64,000 bases of DNA, taken from contig JBAIAA010000648.1 in NCBI GenBank assembly GCA_037893245.1, forward strand, positions 496,001-560,000. Reading direction: 5' to 3'. The position numbers and the translations under genes were made by a program. The stretch is from Crossaster papposus. Its lineage: Eukaryota > Echinodermata > Asteroidea > Velatida > Solasteridae. Below the pieces are notes generated by a model that worked only from the letters and a program-made list of their open reading frames with translations, made no database searches and had not been told where the DNA came from. This document shows, one piece after another, positions 33,930-46,300 of this stretch; the stretch's first letter is position 1; every line of letters starts with the position of its first letter.

Positions 33930-34000
33930 GAAATTGGAGGTCGGGGCGGGGTCGGGGTCGGGATCGGGATCGAGGGCAAGGGCGAGGTCGGGAGTGACGC
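33930..34000 (+). repeat. Short GGTCGG/GATCGG hexanucleotide tract
   Basis: Imperfect GGTCGG, GGATCG and GGGCAAG units; nearby are GTCGACGTCGACG runs at 34070-34110. Low-complexity, with no coding meaning seen. Confidence 0.7.
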
Positions 34001-34189
34001 TTAGGCAGCGTCAACGTCGCCGTCGCCCTTGAGTATGTTTGTTTGTGCACAAGTCTACGGGGCTAAGGTCGACGTCGACGCTGCATTAGCGTCGCCGTCA
34101 ACGTCGACTCTTCAGAGACGACGGCGATCTTTTGTCTTTGGAACACCATACAAGCCAGTAATTTAGTAGGGAGGTGTCATAATGTTAAT

Positions 34190-35718
34190 AATTATATTAC
34201 TCCTCCAAGAGCAGGGAGATTAATGCATTTTGTTTCTGCCTGGCAAGAAATTACCTCTGATAAATGGATTTTAAACACGGTTGCGCACTGTCATATCGAG
34301 TTTGATAATCCGCCAGTTCAAACAATTTGCCCACGACCTATACTGTTCAATGATTCAAAATGCAGGTTGATCGATGATGAGGTTCAAAATATTGTATAGG
34401 GGCGATAGTTGAAGTAACACCTTGCCAAGGACAATTTTTTATTTCCAAGGACAACATTTTTCTACGTCCTAAAAAGGAAGGCTCAATGCGACTTATCATT
34501 ATTTTAAAAAGACTGAACAAATTTGTTTCCTATCACCATTTTAAAACGGAAACACTGGAGTATGCATTAACACTGATTCGTCCTCATGGCATCCACGTAC
34601 TTAAAGGATGCGTACTTCAACATTCCAATAGCCCGTAAGCATCAGAAATGGTTACGTTTACAATGGCGTGACAACATCTGGCCGTTAGTTTACCTGTTTT
34701 GGACTAGCTAGTGCACCACGAATATTTACGAAAAATAATGAAACCAGTGGTTGCAGTTTTACGCAATGTTGGCCTTATTTTCCTCACATTATATAGATGA
34801 CTCTCTCCTTATTGGAGATACGATTAACGAATGCAATACAAACATTCATGATAGATGTTCAATAGTACTTGAACTCTGGTTATTAATCAATGAGGAAAAG
34901 TCGAACTTTTCTCCTACACAAGTGTTAGACTTTTGGGGATTAACAATAAATTCTAATGAAATGTCTGTACAATTGCCTGCCCATAAGGCAGCTTCAGTTA
35001 TCAGCGCATGTGCTAACCTTGCAAGTCAAACTGAACCAGCCATACAAATACATGATATAAATTATCATGCTAAAATGCATTTGCCTAAAGAGGCAAAATC
35101 TGACTTGCAGTGGTGGATAAAAAACTTACCATCCATTTATCGGCAAATTATGTTGCAGATATTGAGGTTTATACTGATGCATCCTCTGAAGGATGGGGAG
35201 CTACATTCCCTAACATGAACTAACAGCTAACATGAACACCAATGGTCGATGACATTCGAGTGAAATCACAATACATATTAACTTTCTTGAGCTGTTGGCA
35301 GTCATGTAAGCATTAATGTCATTTACCAATTATATCCAGAACAAAACCATATATGTTGTGTTAGACAATGCCACAGCAGTGGCATACATAAACCACATGA
35401 GAGGTTAATTGCCACTGGAAAGAACTGAATAGTGTGGCAAAACGCTTGTGGCTTTGGTGTTTGCAAAATAATGTTTGGTTGATTGCACGCCACATTCCTG
35501 GCATTCACAAAACTTGTGCAGATTTCCTTTCACGAACATTCACTGACCATCTTGAATATAAATTGAATTCCCAAACCTTTCGTGAAATCATAGCCTATTT
35601 TAACACCAAACCCAGCATTGATCTATTTGCATCAAGACTGAATTATCAATTGAGACCTTTTGTTTCTTGGTTTCCCGATCCTGAGGCAAACGAATGTGAT
35701 GTTTTTTCAACTTCATAG
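34190..35718 (+). pseudogene. Third DIRS-like RT/RNase H relic
   Basis: Plus strand. Pieces in several frames: FLRPKKEGSMRLII near 34460, LNKFVSYHHFKTETLEYAL, then DAYFNIPIARKHQKWLRLQW and IFTKIMKPVVAVLRNVG. The frame at 34751-35218 has LNEEKSNFSPTQVLDFWGL-type thumb sequence. The RNase H part includes YTDASSEGWGATFP near 35170 and IARHIPGIHKTCADFLSRTF, then PSIDLFASRLNYQLRPFVSW at 35434-35718. Order and motifs fit a DIRS/Ngaro-like polymerase. Coding similarity stops where the 35736-36318 MITE begins and no recombinase follows. Confidence 0.78.
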
Positions 35719-35735
35719 TCAAATGAAACAATCTA

Positions 35736-36318
35736 CACTGTTAAAAATATTTCCGTTATTTTACGGAAAAAGTGCTGGCAGCTAAATTTCCGGAACTTTT
35801 GTTCCTGTTCTGTAATTTTACGGATACTTTTTTCACAAAAATTTATTCGTAAAAATACGGATTGGGAGAAAGTACCGTAAACAGAAATCCGTACATATAC
35901 AGATTTTTTTTAACAGAATTTTGTCAAAACCGTTAATTTTACGGAAAAGGTTTGTAATTTAACGGAATTGTCCAACAAGTAATTCCGTAAATATACGGAT
36001 TGGGGGAAAGATCCGTAAACAGAAATCCGTAAATATACAGATTTTTTTTCCACGAAATTTTATCAAAACCGTTAATTTTATGGAAAAAGTTTGTATTTTA
36101 ACGGAATTGTCAACATTTATTCCGTAAATGTACGGATTAAGAGAAAGTTCCGTAAACGGAATTCTGTATATATACGGATTTGTTTTTACCAATCCGTACT
36201 TTTATGGTTCCTCGTAATTGGACAATTCTGTTAAAATACTTTTTCCCACAAAGTGTCTGTGGAATTATTGGGGAAAAAATGATTGGAATTTTGGTGCCAG
36301 CACTTTTTTTTTACAGTG
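35736..36318. mobile_element. CACTG-ended MITE with internal ~150-bp repeats
   Basis: The ends are CACTGTTAAAAA with AAAGTGCTGGCA, and the inverse TGCCAGCACTTTTTTTTTACAGTG. The interior holds about three degenerate units marked by TCCGTAAATATACGGATT, each with an internal palindrome. No clear target duplication was found. The end type is widespread among animal MITEs. Confidence 0.75.
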
Positions 36319-37252
36319 CATCAAGGACTACAAAAGTATTCAATAAAATAAGGAAATCATAGTGCAGTTTGGTAATTACCAATTGAATTGTTTTTTGTAA
36401 ACAAAAGTGTGTGTCCTACATGTACATTCCACAAGGCCAAAGTTACACAACAGTATTCTATGTTCCACTCGCAGGATAATAATATCTATAAATAATTACT
36501 CAGGGGCGACACAGTTCTTAGTGAAAACAATTTATTCAAGTTAAAAGTTGTCCTTATTCAGGAATACTGCAAAACCAGTCTACAATGCAATTTTTGAAGA
36601 GTTCAAGAATTGTTTGGGGGCTAGTGATTTTGAACACCTATATTTTCCAGGAACTGGTTCTGAAACTGTCCTAAAGATTTCATAGAACTTCAATCTCAAT
36701 AACACCTCTATCAATCAAGAATAGTCTACATAGAAAGCATTAATGATTATTGTTGCAGTTCGTTGGGAATTTAATGAACAAGACAATGAATGCACGTACG
36801 TATGTTCTACTAGATGGATAAATGTGCCTGAATATGGCAAACTTATGGATGGATAAGACATTACTGACAAAAATACAATTAAACAATCACACCCTGCAGC
36901 TAGACAGGGTTGAGCTTATAGTTTCGTTGAAAATAATCCCGCCCCTAGGCTCGGGTTTTTAAAAATAATCCCGGCGCAAACTGGTTAACTTTCCTTTTTA
37001 ACAGTGTTCTCATTGTCTAATCAGTCCAATAAATGAGAGTCCGAGACTATAACACAAAGAAGAAGTTCCAGCAGGCATATTTTTGTTTGTGTGTACAAAA
37101 AGCAACCAAGAATAATACTATTTTTGAAAGGGTTGCAGATGCAAAAAATAACCATTAAAATAAGATTAAAAGAATACAATTTGTTGAAAAACAGTACATT
37201 GTACATCTTTAAAGTCTGGGATTCCTTTTCCTACACGCACAAGTCATCAGAG
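36319..37252. other. No gene recognised
   Basis: AT-rich. Two AAAATAATCCCG-type blocks occur at 36930 and 36965. It lies just downstream of the five-exon gene's stop at 37253. Confidence 0.5.
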
Positions 37253-37614
37253 TTAAAGTTCATTTGTCCAATCACTTTCAAAGAGTGCGATGGAATTGGC
37301 AAGTGACAAGACTTTCCCGCTGATAGCTTGGCCATCTCTCTTTGTTGCCATCTTGCATCCCTCACTTGGGTTCATGCCCACAAAGACACTGTGTGAGGTA
37401 TAATACAAAAATAAAACAAATAAATAAAAAGAGCTTTTGATGATGAGTTTTACCCTTCCCATAGTAGTTGTCAGCATTGTATACACAAATAATTCACGAG
37501 CTTACTCAGGTAGGACTAGTGCAAATGTCTTGACCACTGAGTGCACTGTGACCGAGTCGAATGAAGCAACAGGTATCGCAACCTCAATGAAGGATGGAAT
37601 TCATTCTTTGGTTT

Positions 37615-37960
37615 GTATGCATTCCGTGTCAATTCAACACGACTTTGTACTTGACCCGCACAGATTGTAATAATATTTGGTGTTATGGTTGGCCTATGGG
37701 CTCCGTGCACAAGTATCCCCTCAGCAGAAAGAAAAGGCAAGTTGGGGGCTCAATATCGATGCCATCCATATTGAACCTTGATTTAAATATCTGGTTCCCG
37801 CTATGATATTCATAGTAAAGAAAGTCAGCAAACAGGAAATGCAATCCCACTGGTATACAATATTAAAGGGTTATTCCGTGCCAATTCAACACGCTTTTGG
37901 ATCCGACCCTCACAGATTGAAAGGATATTTGGTGTTATGAATGGCCTATATGAGAAACCC
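37615..37960 (+). repeat. Diverged direct repeat (two units)
   Basis: TTCCGTG(T/C)CAATTCAACACG with ATATTTGGTGTTATG and TGGCCTAT downstream occurs near 37620-37695 and again near 37876-37952. One unit was not assignable to a known family. Confidence 0.6.
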
Positions 37961-39308
37961 CCAGAACTATTTCGTTTTATTTGGCTCGTCAGTTTTTGAT
38001 ATACGGGTCAGTGAACTTTGGACTAATTAGAATGACCTCCAAACTTTAAATACTTATATCTCTAAAAGTATAGCAGATATAAGGAAAAGTTGAACATCAT
38101 TTTGAAGCTATGCGAATGGTCGAAATTTGAAGCTGACGCATTTTTATAATTCCAGGTTATAGGTCATTTTGTTACGCATTTTGTCTATGCTTCATCTTCA
38201 TGCTACGATTTTATTTATGAAATGGAGACCATTCAAAGAGATTAAAAATAATGTAGGTGCTATACTTGTAGAGTATTTAAAGTTTGGAGGTCATGCTTAA
38301 TGTAAACAATTATTAAGAGTAACTTTGGCCTTTCCAAAGTATTTATCAACACTGTATACTTGGTGCTTTTGCTGAGACATACCGTATCCTCGGGACCCAA
38401 TTTCTAGAGGTACACTGACAGAGGACTGTTTTATAGGAAAAATTAATGGAACTGAATAAAGAAATAATAAACTAGAACTAAATAACTTTCTCAGGAACAT
38501 GCCTAGGATAAACCAGAAAAAATCTAGACATGTCAGCTGAACTACTTTTGGACGACCAAAGTTACTCTCAAGTTGTTTAAATTGTTACTTGTACAGGTAC
38601 CAATAAATGAATTCCATCCTTCATCAAGGTTGCGATACCTGCTGTTTCCACTGATATTAATACCTACATGTATAAACCAGTACTTTGCAGTCATATAATA
38701 CTTCCCATTCAAGTGGTAAAATGCTTCACCCTATATGGACCATAAAACTTACCGCTGGACAAAATCCAAGGTGCAGGAAGCTTGCTTGGTGTACTCTATG
38801 TTAAATACATAGTATGCTGCGAACAACATCACGAGACACTTCTCTGGTGTTATTGCCACATTGATGATGCAGCCATCGACACTTAGAAAAACCCTTGCAT
38901 TTGGCGAATACAAGTCCCCTGCAATCAATACAAAATTATGTTAACCCATAACCAAGAGGTTTGATGTCTGTGCGAAACAGCACAGCTCACCAAAAGATGA
39001 GTTAGAATGAACATGTATGCATGGCTGACTACATGTACATGTGTACATGTATAACACTTAAAAACGTAAACAAAGTCTGCAGAAGAATTAACCATGTGTA
39101 TTCTATTTATATCTTGCTGGCAGGATGGTCCCTCAGTGTCAAGGTTTTTTGTATTCTGTATTTTTATATTTTGCAGCTCTTTAAAGTATTACAATCTTTA
39201 AGTCAATTACCATCACGCAATTTTAAGCCACAAGATCGTTTGTAGTTGAATGTTCAATTTATAATTTGTTGCAACCAGCCAACTCGCCCAATGAAATACA
39301 TACGAAGT

Positions 39309-39571
39309 CAGGTTGGCACAGCGGTTCTTTCCTTGCTTTCCACCTCTATGACCCGGGTTCGAATCCCGGGTTCGAATCCCGTCTGGGCCAATATGTGGAT
39401 TGGGTTTCCAGTCCCTGCCAGATTACGTGGAATTTCCCCGAGTATATTCTTTTTCTTCCCACCTCTAAACTTCACACTGCCTTCTCTCACTTACACAATG
39501 TACCGGTATCTATTTCGTAATTTGCTGTCTCCCTGTTGGATGTTGAACGAATGAAATAGATAAATAAACAA
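39309..39571 (+). mobile_element. tRNA-derived SINE with duplicated box B
   Basis: Box A-like TGGCACAGCGG at 39314; box B GGTTCGAATCC at 39356 and again at 39369. The body contains TGGATTGGGTTTCCAGTCCC, a block I associate with echinoderm-type SINEs. The tail ATAGATAAATAAACAAAAC resembles a LINE 3' tail. It lies in the intron between exons 3 and 4 of the five-exon gene, on the opposite strand. Confidence 0.75.
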
Positions 39572-41826
39572 AACGTATGCACAATGTATCTTACCAACAA
39601 CTAAAATACACGGTGTTGAGGGAAGGTCCTTGATGTCACCCTTGGTAGTCGTATCCTATAGGACATGGATGTATTGTAAAAATGTACATGCAGTAAATAC
39701 TTCAATTTTTTGTTTGTTTGAAAAATATCAATGTAAATTCATAATAGAAACACTTCATACATGTATGTCATCACAGTCACCACGAACTGACAGTGGGGTT
39801 GGTGATGCATTTAAAATCTGTTCATAATAACAGAGAATAAAGGCTTGCAAAGCAAAATACGAAGCTTTCATCAATGGCCAATTCACATGTTTGAACATTC
39901 AGGGAATGACTCATTCATGCCCCACCCTCTTTAAATGAGTTCATATTTGTTTTAGACATAGAGGGTAAGTTTGGGAATCCGATCAGCTGTTTTCGCGCTA
40001 CCGCCCACCATTTTTGTATGATTTAAGTCAAAAATGGGAGTGGCTGCCAATTTTCAAAGGACCATACTAAACCCTTTTGCAAAACTTTTCGATATTGGTT
40101 TCTTTAGCAGGTATTAATTAGCTGCATTATGCATTGCTGAGCATAACGAATGCTGGGTACGTCTTATGACCTCGACCCTTTGCAAAATATACTTGCACTT
40201 TTTGCCATTCATCCTCAATCTTCCAAAACTACAAGGAGGATTGAGGAGGGTTAGGGTTAATTTGACCTTGTGCATCACATGAACAACTTTGGCCCACAGG
40301 TTATTATGGTCATTCATGGCAAATTTGGAAAAATGATGGGTGGTAGCGCTGGTCCTATGATGCTAAAACTTAAATTTGTAGCTTTATCAGCCAAAATTGG
40401 CACACACATGACACAACAAATAGGAACAATTTGAAGGGGCGATTTGACACAGAATGACCTCACAATCAAGACTAAATATTGTATTAGGCATGTGAGGTAC
40501 AGTGTATAGGTACTGCGTACCGGTACTTACATCGTAACAACGGATCAGAGCAGATACATCCTCTCTGAAATGTGCCGCAATCATATAAGGTAATCCCTGG
40601 AGGATTGCAAGCTGGTTTTGGTGTTTGCCAACAGCGGTAGTGATGGAATGGACTGCTTCCACCAATGATGCAGGGCTGCTCTTGGTTTTGAAGTAGGCCA
40701 GAAGTCTACGTCCCTTTGACACAAGGGTATCATTTAGTATGTAAACCAAGTTGATACCAGTTAGGCAATGAAAGTGGTCTAAAAGCCATTTCTCCTCGGC
40801 AAGAAAGGGCCATTGCTTAAGTAATTCCTCAATGCATTCTGTGTGGTTTATGTCACTGCGCTGTGTACAGTATGTGTCTCTCATAGCATTATCCACAGTT
40901 TCTGTGCTCCATGAAAACTTCTTGTATTCGTCCTGCAACAGCTTCTTCGTTTGTTCCTGTGTTCCATGCGATTCACCTTCTGGAAGATCTGGTTGCCACT
41001 TATCCCTCAAGCACCCAAAGCTGTTTAAGTTATTTTTTTATTTTTTGCTTGGCGAGTTATCTTTATTAGCAGATGAAGCTGCTTTGACGCGGTTACGAAC
41101 TGTGTGCCGCTGGAGGTTTTCTTTTCTACTTTCCAATTGCTGAAGTAGTGTCGAAGACCCGTCTCCAATTATTACACCATTGATTTTGTCTGCAAATGCG
41201 TTACCAAACTTTGCTACAATTTTTAGAGCAATGGCCCTCAGCTCTTTTCTCATAGGACTGATATGTAATCCATTGATGTCATCCATTATTATTCTCACCA
41301 TTTCCCGTCTGTCCTTAGGGTCGGGCTTTTGATCTCTGTTGCATGCTTCCATTAGTTTTGCAGGGAACTTGGTAAGTTGGTAACCAACCATCAGTTGTTG
41401 AAGGCCCATTTGGTATGCATGTTGCTTCACTGGGGAAGTCCTTTAATGCAGAAGTTGAAGTCCCCTGTCTCTGTGGTTGTGAAGCTGAAGGTGCATGTGC
41501 TTGATCCTTGTTGCTTTCACAGTGCTCATCAGTAACAGAAACCTCTACAAACCACACAAATAGTTTGTGTTTAGAATTACGTGACCTACATTATTATGTA
41601 TCCCAAAAACCACAGGATGCAGGTGAGTAAGTAGAATTGTAAGAATATCTTCAAGCAAACAAGATCCTCATTCAATACTTACACTGTGTCTAGTTATGAA
41701 AATCATCCAACCAGAATAACACTGAAAAGTGACCATGCAATGGCATGCATGTATTTGGTTCAAATGCAGGCCTCCATAATGCATCATTAAAGCGTATGCA
41801 ACTCATCGAGGAGCATAAATATGGGT

Positions 41827-41848
41827 GGGGGGGGGGGGGGGGGGGGGG
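41827..41848 (+). repeat. G22 homopolymer
   Basis: Uninterrupted run of about 22 G in the intron between exons 1 and 2 of the five-exon gene. Confidence 0.95.
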
Positions 41849-43368
41849 TTGACATCCAAGCGAATCCGGACTGATTTAGTCTGCTTGGAGATAAGTTCCA
41901 ACTAAATTAAGATTATTTTCTCATAACGAACAAACCAGGTGGGCAAGCACTCATTTTTCAACATAACTAATTAGTAAGAAGTACAGTATAAATATTGAGA
42001 TTTTGAAGTGAGAGTTTAAGGTAATTGTCAGGAGGCAGACTTGTCTTTAGGTCCCTGCGATTCCTTTCAAAAACCAAGTGCAATTAACCGGTTGAACAAT
42101 GACAAAATAATGCTTTTGTTAATAGTTTATTGGAATACATGTAGCTAGTATTTTGATTTGAGACTAAGAACTTTGATAGACTTGCAGGGACTCAAATACA
42201 ACTCTGTCAGGTGGGCTGCCCAGCTTGGTACACGCAACATTACAATGTATCCGGAAATGTTCAGATTGCACTTGGCAATGGCAGCGTAATTTTTTTTAAA
42301 TGAATAGCTTTTTAGGTGGGATTTTCTATACTGTACATGTAGCTTATCAGTGATTTTGAAAATGATTAGCAGTTGGTGTACATAAGTTTTATTTACAATA
42401 TCGGCAAATGTATACATATACCTTTACTCTTCCAATACTGTATTAGCTTTCTAGCCTTGACAAGAGGAAGGTCCTTTAGATCAGAGACTTGAACGAACTT
42501 CAAATCGTCTTCATTCTCTACTCCGAGTGCATCTAGCACCGACAGTATGCTCTCTAAGTGGCCATCAGATATGGATGGTATGGCCTCTCGAATGCCGTCT
42601 TCTAATGAGTTACAAAATGTATTCCGGCCTTCGTCCATTATACCCAGCTGAAAATAAAAACAACAGAAAATGTAATTAAATGCATGTATTCTGATAATGA
42701 ATTGGAAGTCAACTGAGGCATTATCGCCTTTGTATTAGTGGAGATGAGTCCCTAGTCACCAGGCAATTTATGTGAAATGCATCAGTGAAGGAGACACATT
42801 AACAAAAAGCCTCTTGCCCGACAATCCTGTAGGCGAGGGTGCAAAGAGAAAACCCGGTAATAGGAATTAAATGAACAAAGATGCCTGACAAGGAAACAAA
42901 AAGCCAGTTTGGTATTCCAACCACACGTGTACGCGTCAAGATTTGCAAAAGAATAACGGGTACATGTGTCGCACCAGCAAATCGTCATGTTCTTAAGTAC
43001 AGTACATGTAACATTTTTTGTTAAATTATGAATAGCGAAGTTTTGTTTGTCTTGTGTGTCCACTGTCCAAACTTGCATCTAAACTAAAGTTTCCAGCGTT
43101 TTTCGATTGCACCCAAAAAAATGCACAGAAATTTGATTTACCCCGTTCCCCATTTACCCCAAAAGAAAAATTGTCAAATGTTGTTGTGCACATGTGCAGT
43201 TACAATACCAAACTGGCTTATTGACATCCCCCTTGACAGACCAAATGAACAAATTGCATCTTGGCCAACTTGAAAACCTGGAACAACTGTAAGAAAAATC
43301 AAACACTAACATTTAATTTGTATTTGTTCGGATACAGCAAATCCATGCAAACACTGAATAATACAGAT

Positions 43369-43396
43369 GGGGGGGGGGGGGGGGGGGGGGGGGGGG
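43369..43396 (+). repeat. G28 homopolymer
   Basis: Uninterrupted run of about 28 G. Length is likely unreliable in assembly. Confidence 0.95.
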
Positions 43397-43559
43397 ACAC
43401 TGTATGAACATTTCATACACATACTGTGGCCTGTGGGCCTGTGAAAAATTGATGTCCAGAGGATGTAGGAAAAGGTTACAGATCCACCCAGTGTATGGCA
43501 CCCAGATCTCAACCTGTTCCCCCAAAAAGCAACTCAAAAATTTTAACAAGGATTTACTA

Positions 43560-43870
43560 ACAAATGAATTTACCAACAGAAGAATTTGCCAACAGAAGAA
43601 TTTGCAAACAGAAGAATTTGCCAACAGAAGAATTTGCCAACAGAAGAATTTGCCTACAAAAAGAATTTGCCAACAAAAAGAATTTGCCAACAAAACGAAT
43701 TTGCCAACCAAAAGAATTTGCCAACAACAAGAATTTGCCAACAACAAGAATTTGCCAACAAGAAGAATTTGCCAAAAAAAAATTTTGCCAAAAAAAGAAT
43801 TTACCAACAAAAAGAATTTACCAACAAAAAGAATTCAACAACAAAAAGAATTTACCAACAAAAAAATCAA
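43560..43870 (+). repeat. 16/17-bp minisatellite GAATTTGCCAACAGAA
   Basis: About 19 units. The first few are 16 bp (GAATTTGCCAACAGAA); later ones are 17 bp with an extra A (GAATTTGCCAACAAAAA). Long ORFs over it on both strands are artefacts of the repeat. Confidence 0.95.
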
Positions 43871-43992
43871 CAACCTCTTACACTAGACGCTATAACTTAC
43901 TTGATCTTTGTGTATGGGAAGTAGATTTTACTAGTTGAACTTGTATGTTGCGCACACTCTCTGGTGAGATGTAGTGTCAAATGTAGAGCTAG

Positions 43993-45107
43993 TTACAGCC
44001 CATCAACTATTGAATGCTTCAATGTTAATACTTTATTTCCTCCTTCGATGCTGTATGCATGAAGCGGATTATAATCTAATAGTTTGTCTACTCTCACGCA
44101 CTTCACAAGTTCATCATCCATTGGCAGTAGTTTATGCAGTCCAATGTTTCCAACATATTCACACTTGCAGAATTTTACAACTACGTAGGGGGAGTTGCAC
44201 GAAGAAACTATTATCATTTCAACTTCTCCAACTATAAGATTCCCGTCTACTTTTTCTAAGATAACATGCATCCCCCTGGAATACTTAGTGCCACATACCA
44301 CACAGCTGTTACTCACAAAGCTTCCCGACAGCAGCTGTGGGACTGAAGAAACTGCTTGCTTTACACTCTCTCTGTACAAATCCACATGGAAAGCTATTGC
44401 TTTATCGTCCACCTCCACATGCTTGTGAAATAATGAACCAGCACTATAGAAAGCCTGTAGCAGTTGATGTGTATGCGAGAGTGTGTACGTGATATTGCAG
44501 AAATTCCTGCTAGCTTTTGCACACCATTTGAAGTATGTGTGTTTACTTTCCATGCGCATCGTCCACAGCCGAATCATCGGACCAAATTGCAAGATCAGTT
44601 CCGGATAGTGAGTTAAATAGTGATGCTTTGGCCTCAAGTTAACATTGCTGAATAAAGAAACTCGATCAGATATGTACTCCTCAATTAACACATTCAGGCA
44701 ACTTGTTGTAGAGTAATTTGCGGTGCACAAATATACTCAACAATTTCCCTCAGCAACAAAATTATCCTCCAAACTGAATCTTTTGCATCTTTTATCTTGC
44801 TGAAGATGAGAATAGGCAACATTCGAAGAAGAACCCAGTTCTGAATAGCGTGGCCTCCCAACTTTCGTCCTGATGTATTCACAGCACTTAGTTTATCTAA
44901 ACTGTCAGTTCCATGCATCTTGCAACCCTTAAGAGCTGAATTCAAATAATTGTAGGTAAACCATCCCTTCTCAATTAAAGATTTGATGTACAGTGCAAGA
45001 TCATACTGAACTACTCCTTCAAACAGATCATGGGCAAGACAAGGGGGCAATCCTGGAGAACATACATGAAAATAACGCAAGCCATTGAGGTTAGGCCTAC
45101 GGTACAT
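43993..45107 (-). pseudogene. Transposase-like protein (HDLFEGV / PKHHYLTHYP type), frameshifted C-terminal part
   Basis: The first frame (45107-44694) has LPPCLAHDLFEGVVQYDLAL and VWRIILLLREIVEYICAP. A shift near 44699 moves to the frame 44730-43993, which has LIEEYISDRV, LRPKHHYLTHYPELILQFGP and LWTMRMESKHTYFKW, then NITYTLSHTHQ. A Cys pair (CVVCGTKYSRG) and a natural-looking C-terminus follow. I know such proteins as abundant uncharacterised genes in fish and marine invertebrates. They resemble DUF4218/TNP2-type transposases, but that link is from memory. The N-terminal part is missing or in upstream exons; a short block ending FPRFAGQEFI with donor GTGAGT near 45400 may be one. It precedes the five-exon gene on the same strand. 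Confidence 0.7.
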
Positions 45108-45450
45108 GTACTTGGGTATTTATCCAAATGTGGATTTTGGAGGATTGCGGTTCAAGCCTAAATCCTAGGCCTACCGCTAGACCCACTAACTGGGGCTCTA
45201 CATGTATACATGTAACTCCTTTTTTTTTAAATTTGTAAATATAACTTGTCGTACTAGAGCCACACATGCAAAATGTCTTGCATGAAGCTCAAAAATGTCG
45301 CTAAAACCATAACAATACTTAACAAAATACTTAAAAATTGCCTAAATAGCCTTCCATAATGTGTCCAAGATCAACTAATGGGGCTTCGGGGGTACTCACG
45401 ATAAATTCTTGACCTGCAAATCTAGGAAATTTGAGTACTGCACACTTGCT

Positions 45451-45975
45451 GTCTGTTCGCAATGATGAATTGCGGCTTTTTTTAGATGGCCACACCCGAT
45501 CATGGGATGCCTGTGATGTCACAGGTCAAAGTGTATCGACCGTGTCGTAAACAACTGCTGGGTTGCAAGGTAATTAAGCATCGAATGTTTCATGACATGG
45601 CACAAAAGCTGTACTGTGGCTGCACAGTGCATGCTGAGGAGACACCAATAACTCTCAGGCGAATCGCGAGGAGTATGGCAAAGCAAAATAATTATAACCA
45701 ATTATAATTTACCATGATTATTAATATTATTATTTTGCATTGCCATACTCCTCTCAATTGCAAGCATTGTGCACCTGCATCTCCGGCCGAGAGCGATTGG
45801 CATGGTGTCTTCTTAGCACGCAGCCACAGCCACTGCTTTAATACCCTGCAACCCAGCCGGCTGCGCGCTAGTTGTTTACGACAAGGTCGATACACTTTGA
45901 CCTGTGACATCACAGGCATCCCATGATCCGGTGCGGCCATCTAAAAAAGCCGCAAATCATCATTGCGAACAAGAC
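45451..45975. mobile_element. Foldback/hairpin MITE
   Basis: Arms of about 200 bp are inverted copies: GTCTGTTCGCAATGATG at 45451 and its inverse ending at 45975. They share TAGATGGCC, GATCATGGGATGCCTGTGAT and GTCACAGGTCAAAGTGTATC. The centre is an AT-rich palindrome around 45690-45735. Shorter outer inverted sequences (CTAACTGGGGCTCT near 45187 and its inverse near 46141) suggest it sits inside another element. Confidence 0.8.
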
Positions 45976-46149
45976 TATTGTCTTGGTTTTGGCAACCTTT
46001 TGGAGCTCTGCTACACCATGTAAGACTAAGACATTTTGCATACTGTAGATTGTTTTGCGTGGGGCTCTGGGCTGGGGCTCTAGTATAGTACATGATGATG
46101 TACATATAGTACAAGTTAAATCCAAAATTCGAAAAAAGAGGAGTTAAGA

Positions 46150-46300
46150 GCCCCAGTTAGGGAAACAGGTCAACTCGTACGCGAACCAACTCGTACGCAG
46201 GCCAACTCGTACGCAGATTGGTCAACTCGTACTCGGGACAACTCGTACGCCAACCAACTCGTACGCCAGCCAACTCGTACGCGGTCCAACTCGTACACGG
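46150..46300 (+). repeat. Degenerate CAACTCGTACGC minisatellite
   Basis: About eight units of (C/A)CAACTCGTACGC with variable spacers. They are preceded by GGGAAACAGGT, which also borders the large array at 47667 in inverse orientation (GTTTACCTGTATTCCC). Confidence 0.85.

Larger units (their letters stand above)
37253..42638 (-). pseudogene. Five-exon gene of a multicopy animal family (SAM-like N-terminus), with two disruptions
   Basis: Exons: 42638-42422, 41544-40531, 39655-39595, 38918-38753 and 37388-37253. All have GT-AG borders and matching phases. Exon 1 looks like a SAM-type helical domain ending LPLVKARKLIQYWKSK. Exon 2 has KFPAKLMEACN, DRREMVRIIMDDI, NGVIIGDGSSTLLQQL, DKWQPDLPEGES, DTYCTQRSDIN and WPFLAEEKWLLDHF. 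Exon 4 has LFAAYYVFNIEYTKQASC; exon 5 has VFVGMNPSEG. I recognise this arrangement from uncharacterised multicopy fish and invertebrate proteins of unknown function. Exon 2 carries one +1 frameshift (between about 41445 and 41315) and one in-frame TAA near 41039 in an A-rich run. Either sequencing error or decay could explain them; about 530 aa without them. A SINE sits in intron 3. Confidence 0.78.

Noticed and set aside
34190..35718. Caulimovirus or retrovirus-like polymerase
   Set aside because: No protease, integrase, LTR or envelope; RT and RNase H motifs and the DLFASRLN-type block fit DIRS-like elements better.
43313..43938. Repetitive ORFs over 43.3-43.9 kb (for example NLPTKRICQQ repeats)
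   Set aside because: They arise from the 16/17-bp minisatellite and the poly-G run.
45331..45940. Small ORFs sharing MPVMSQVKVYRPCRKQL on both strands
   Set aside because: They come from the inverted arms of the hairpin MITE.
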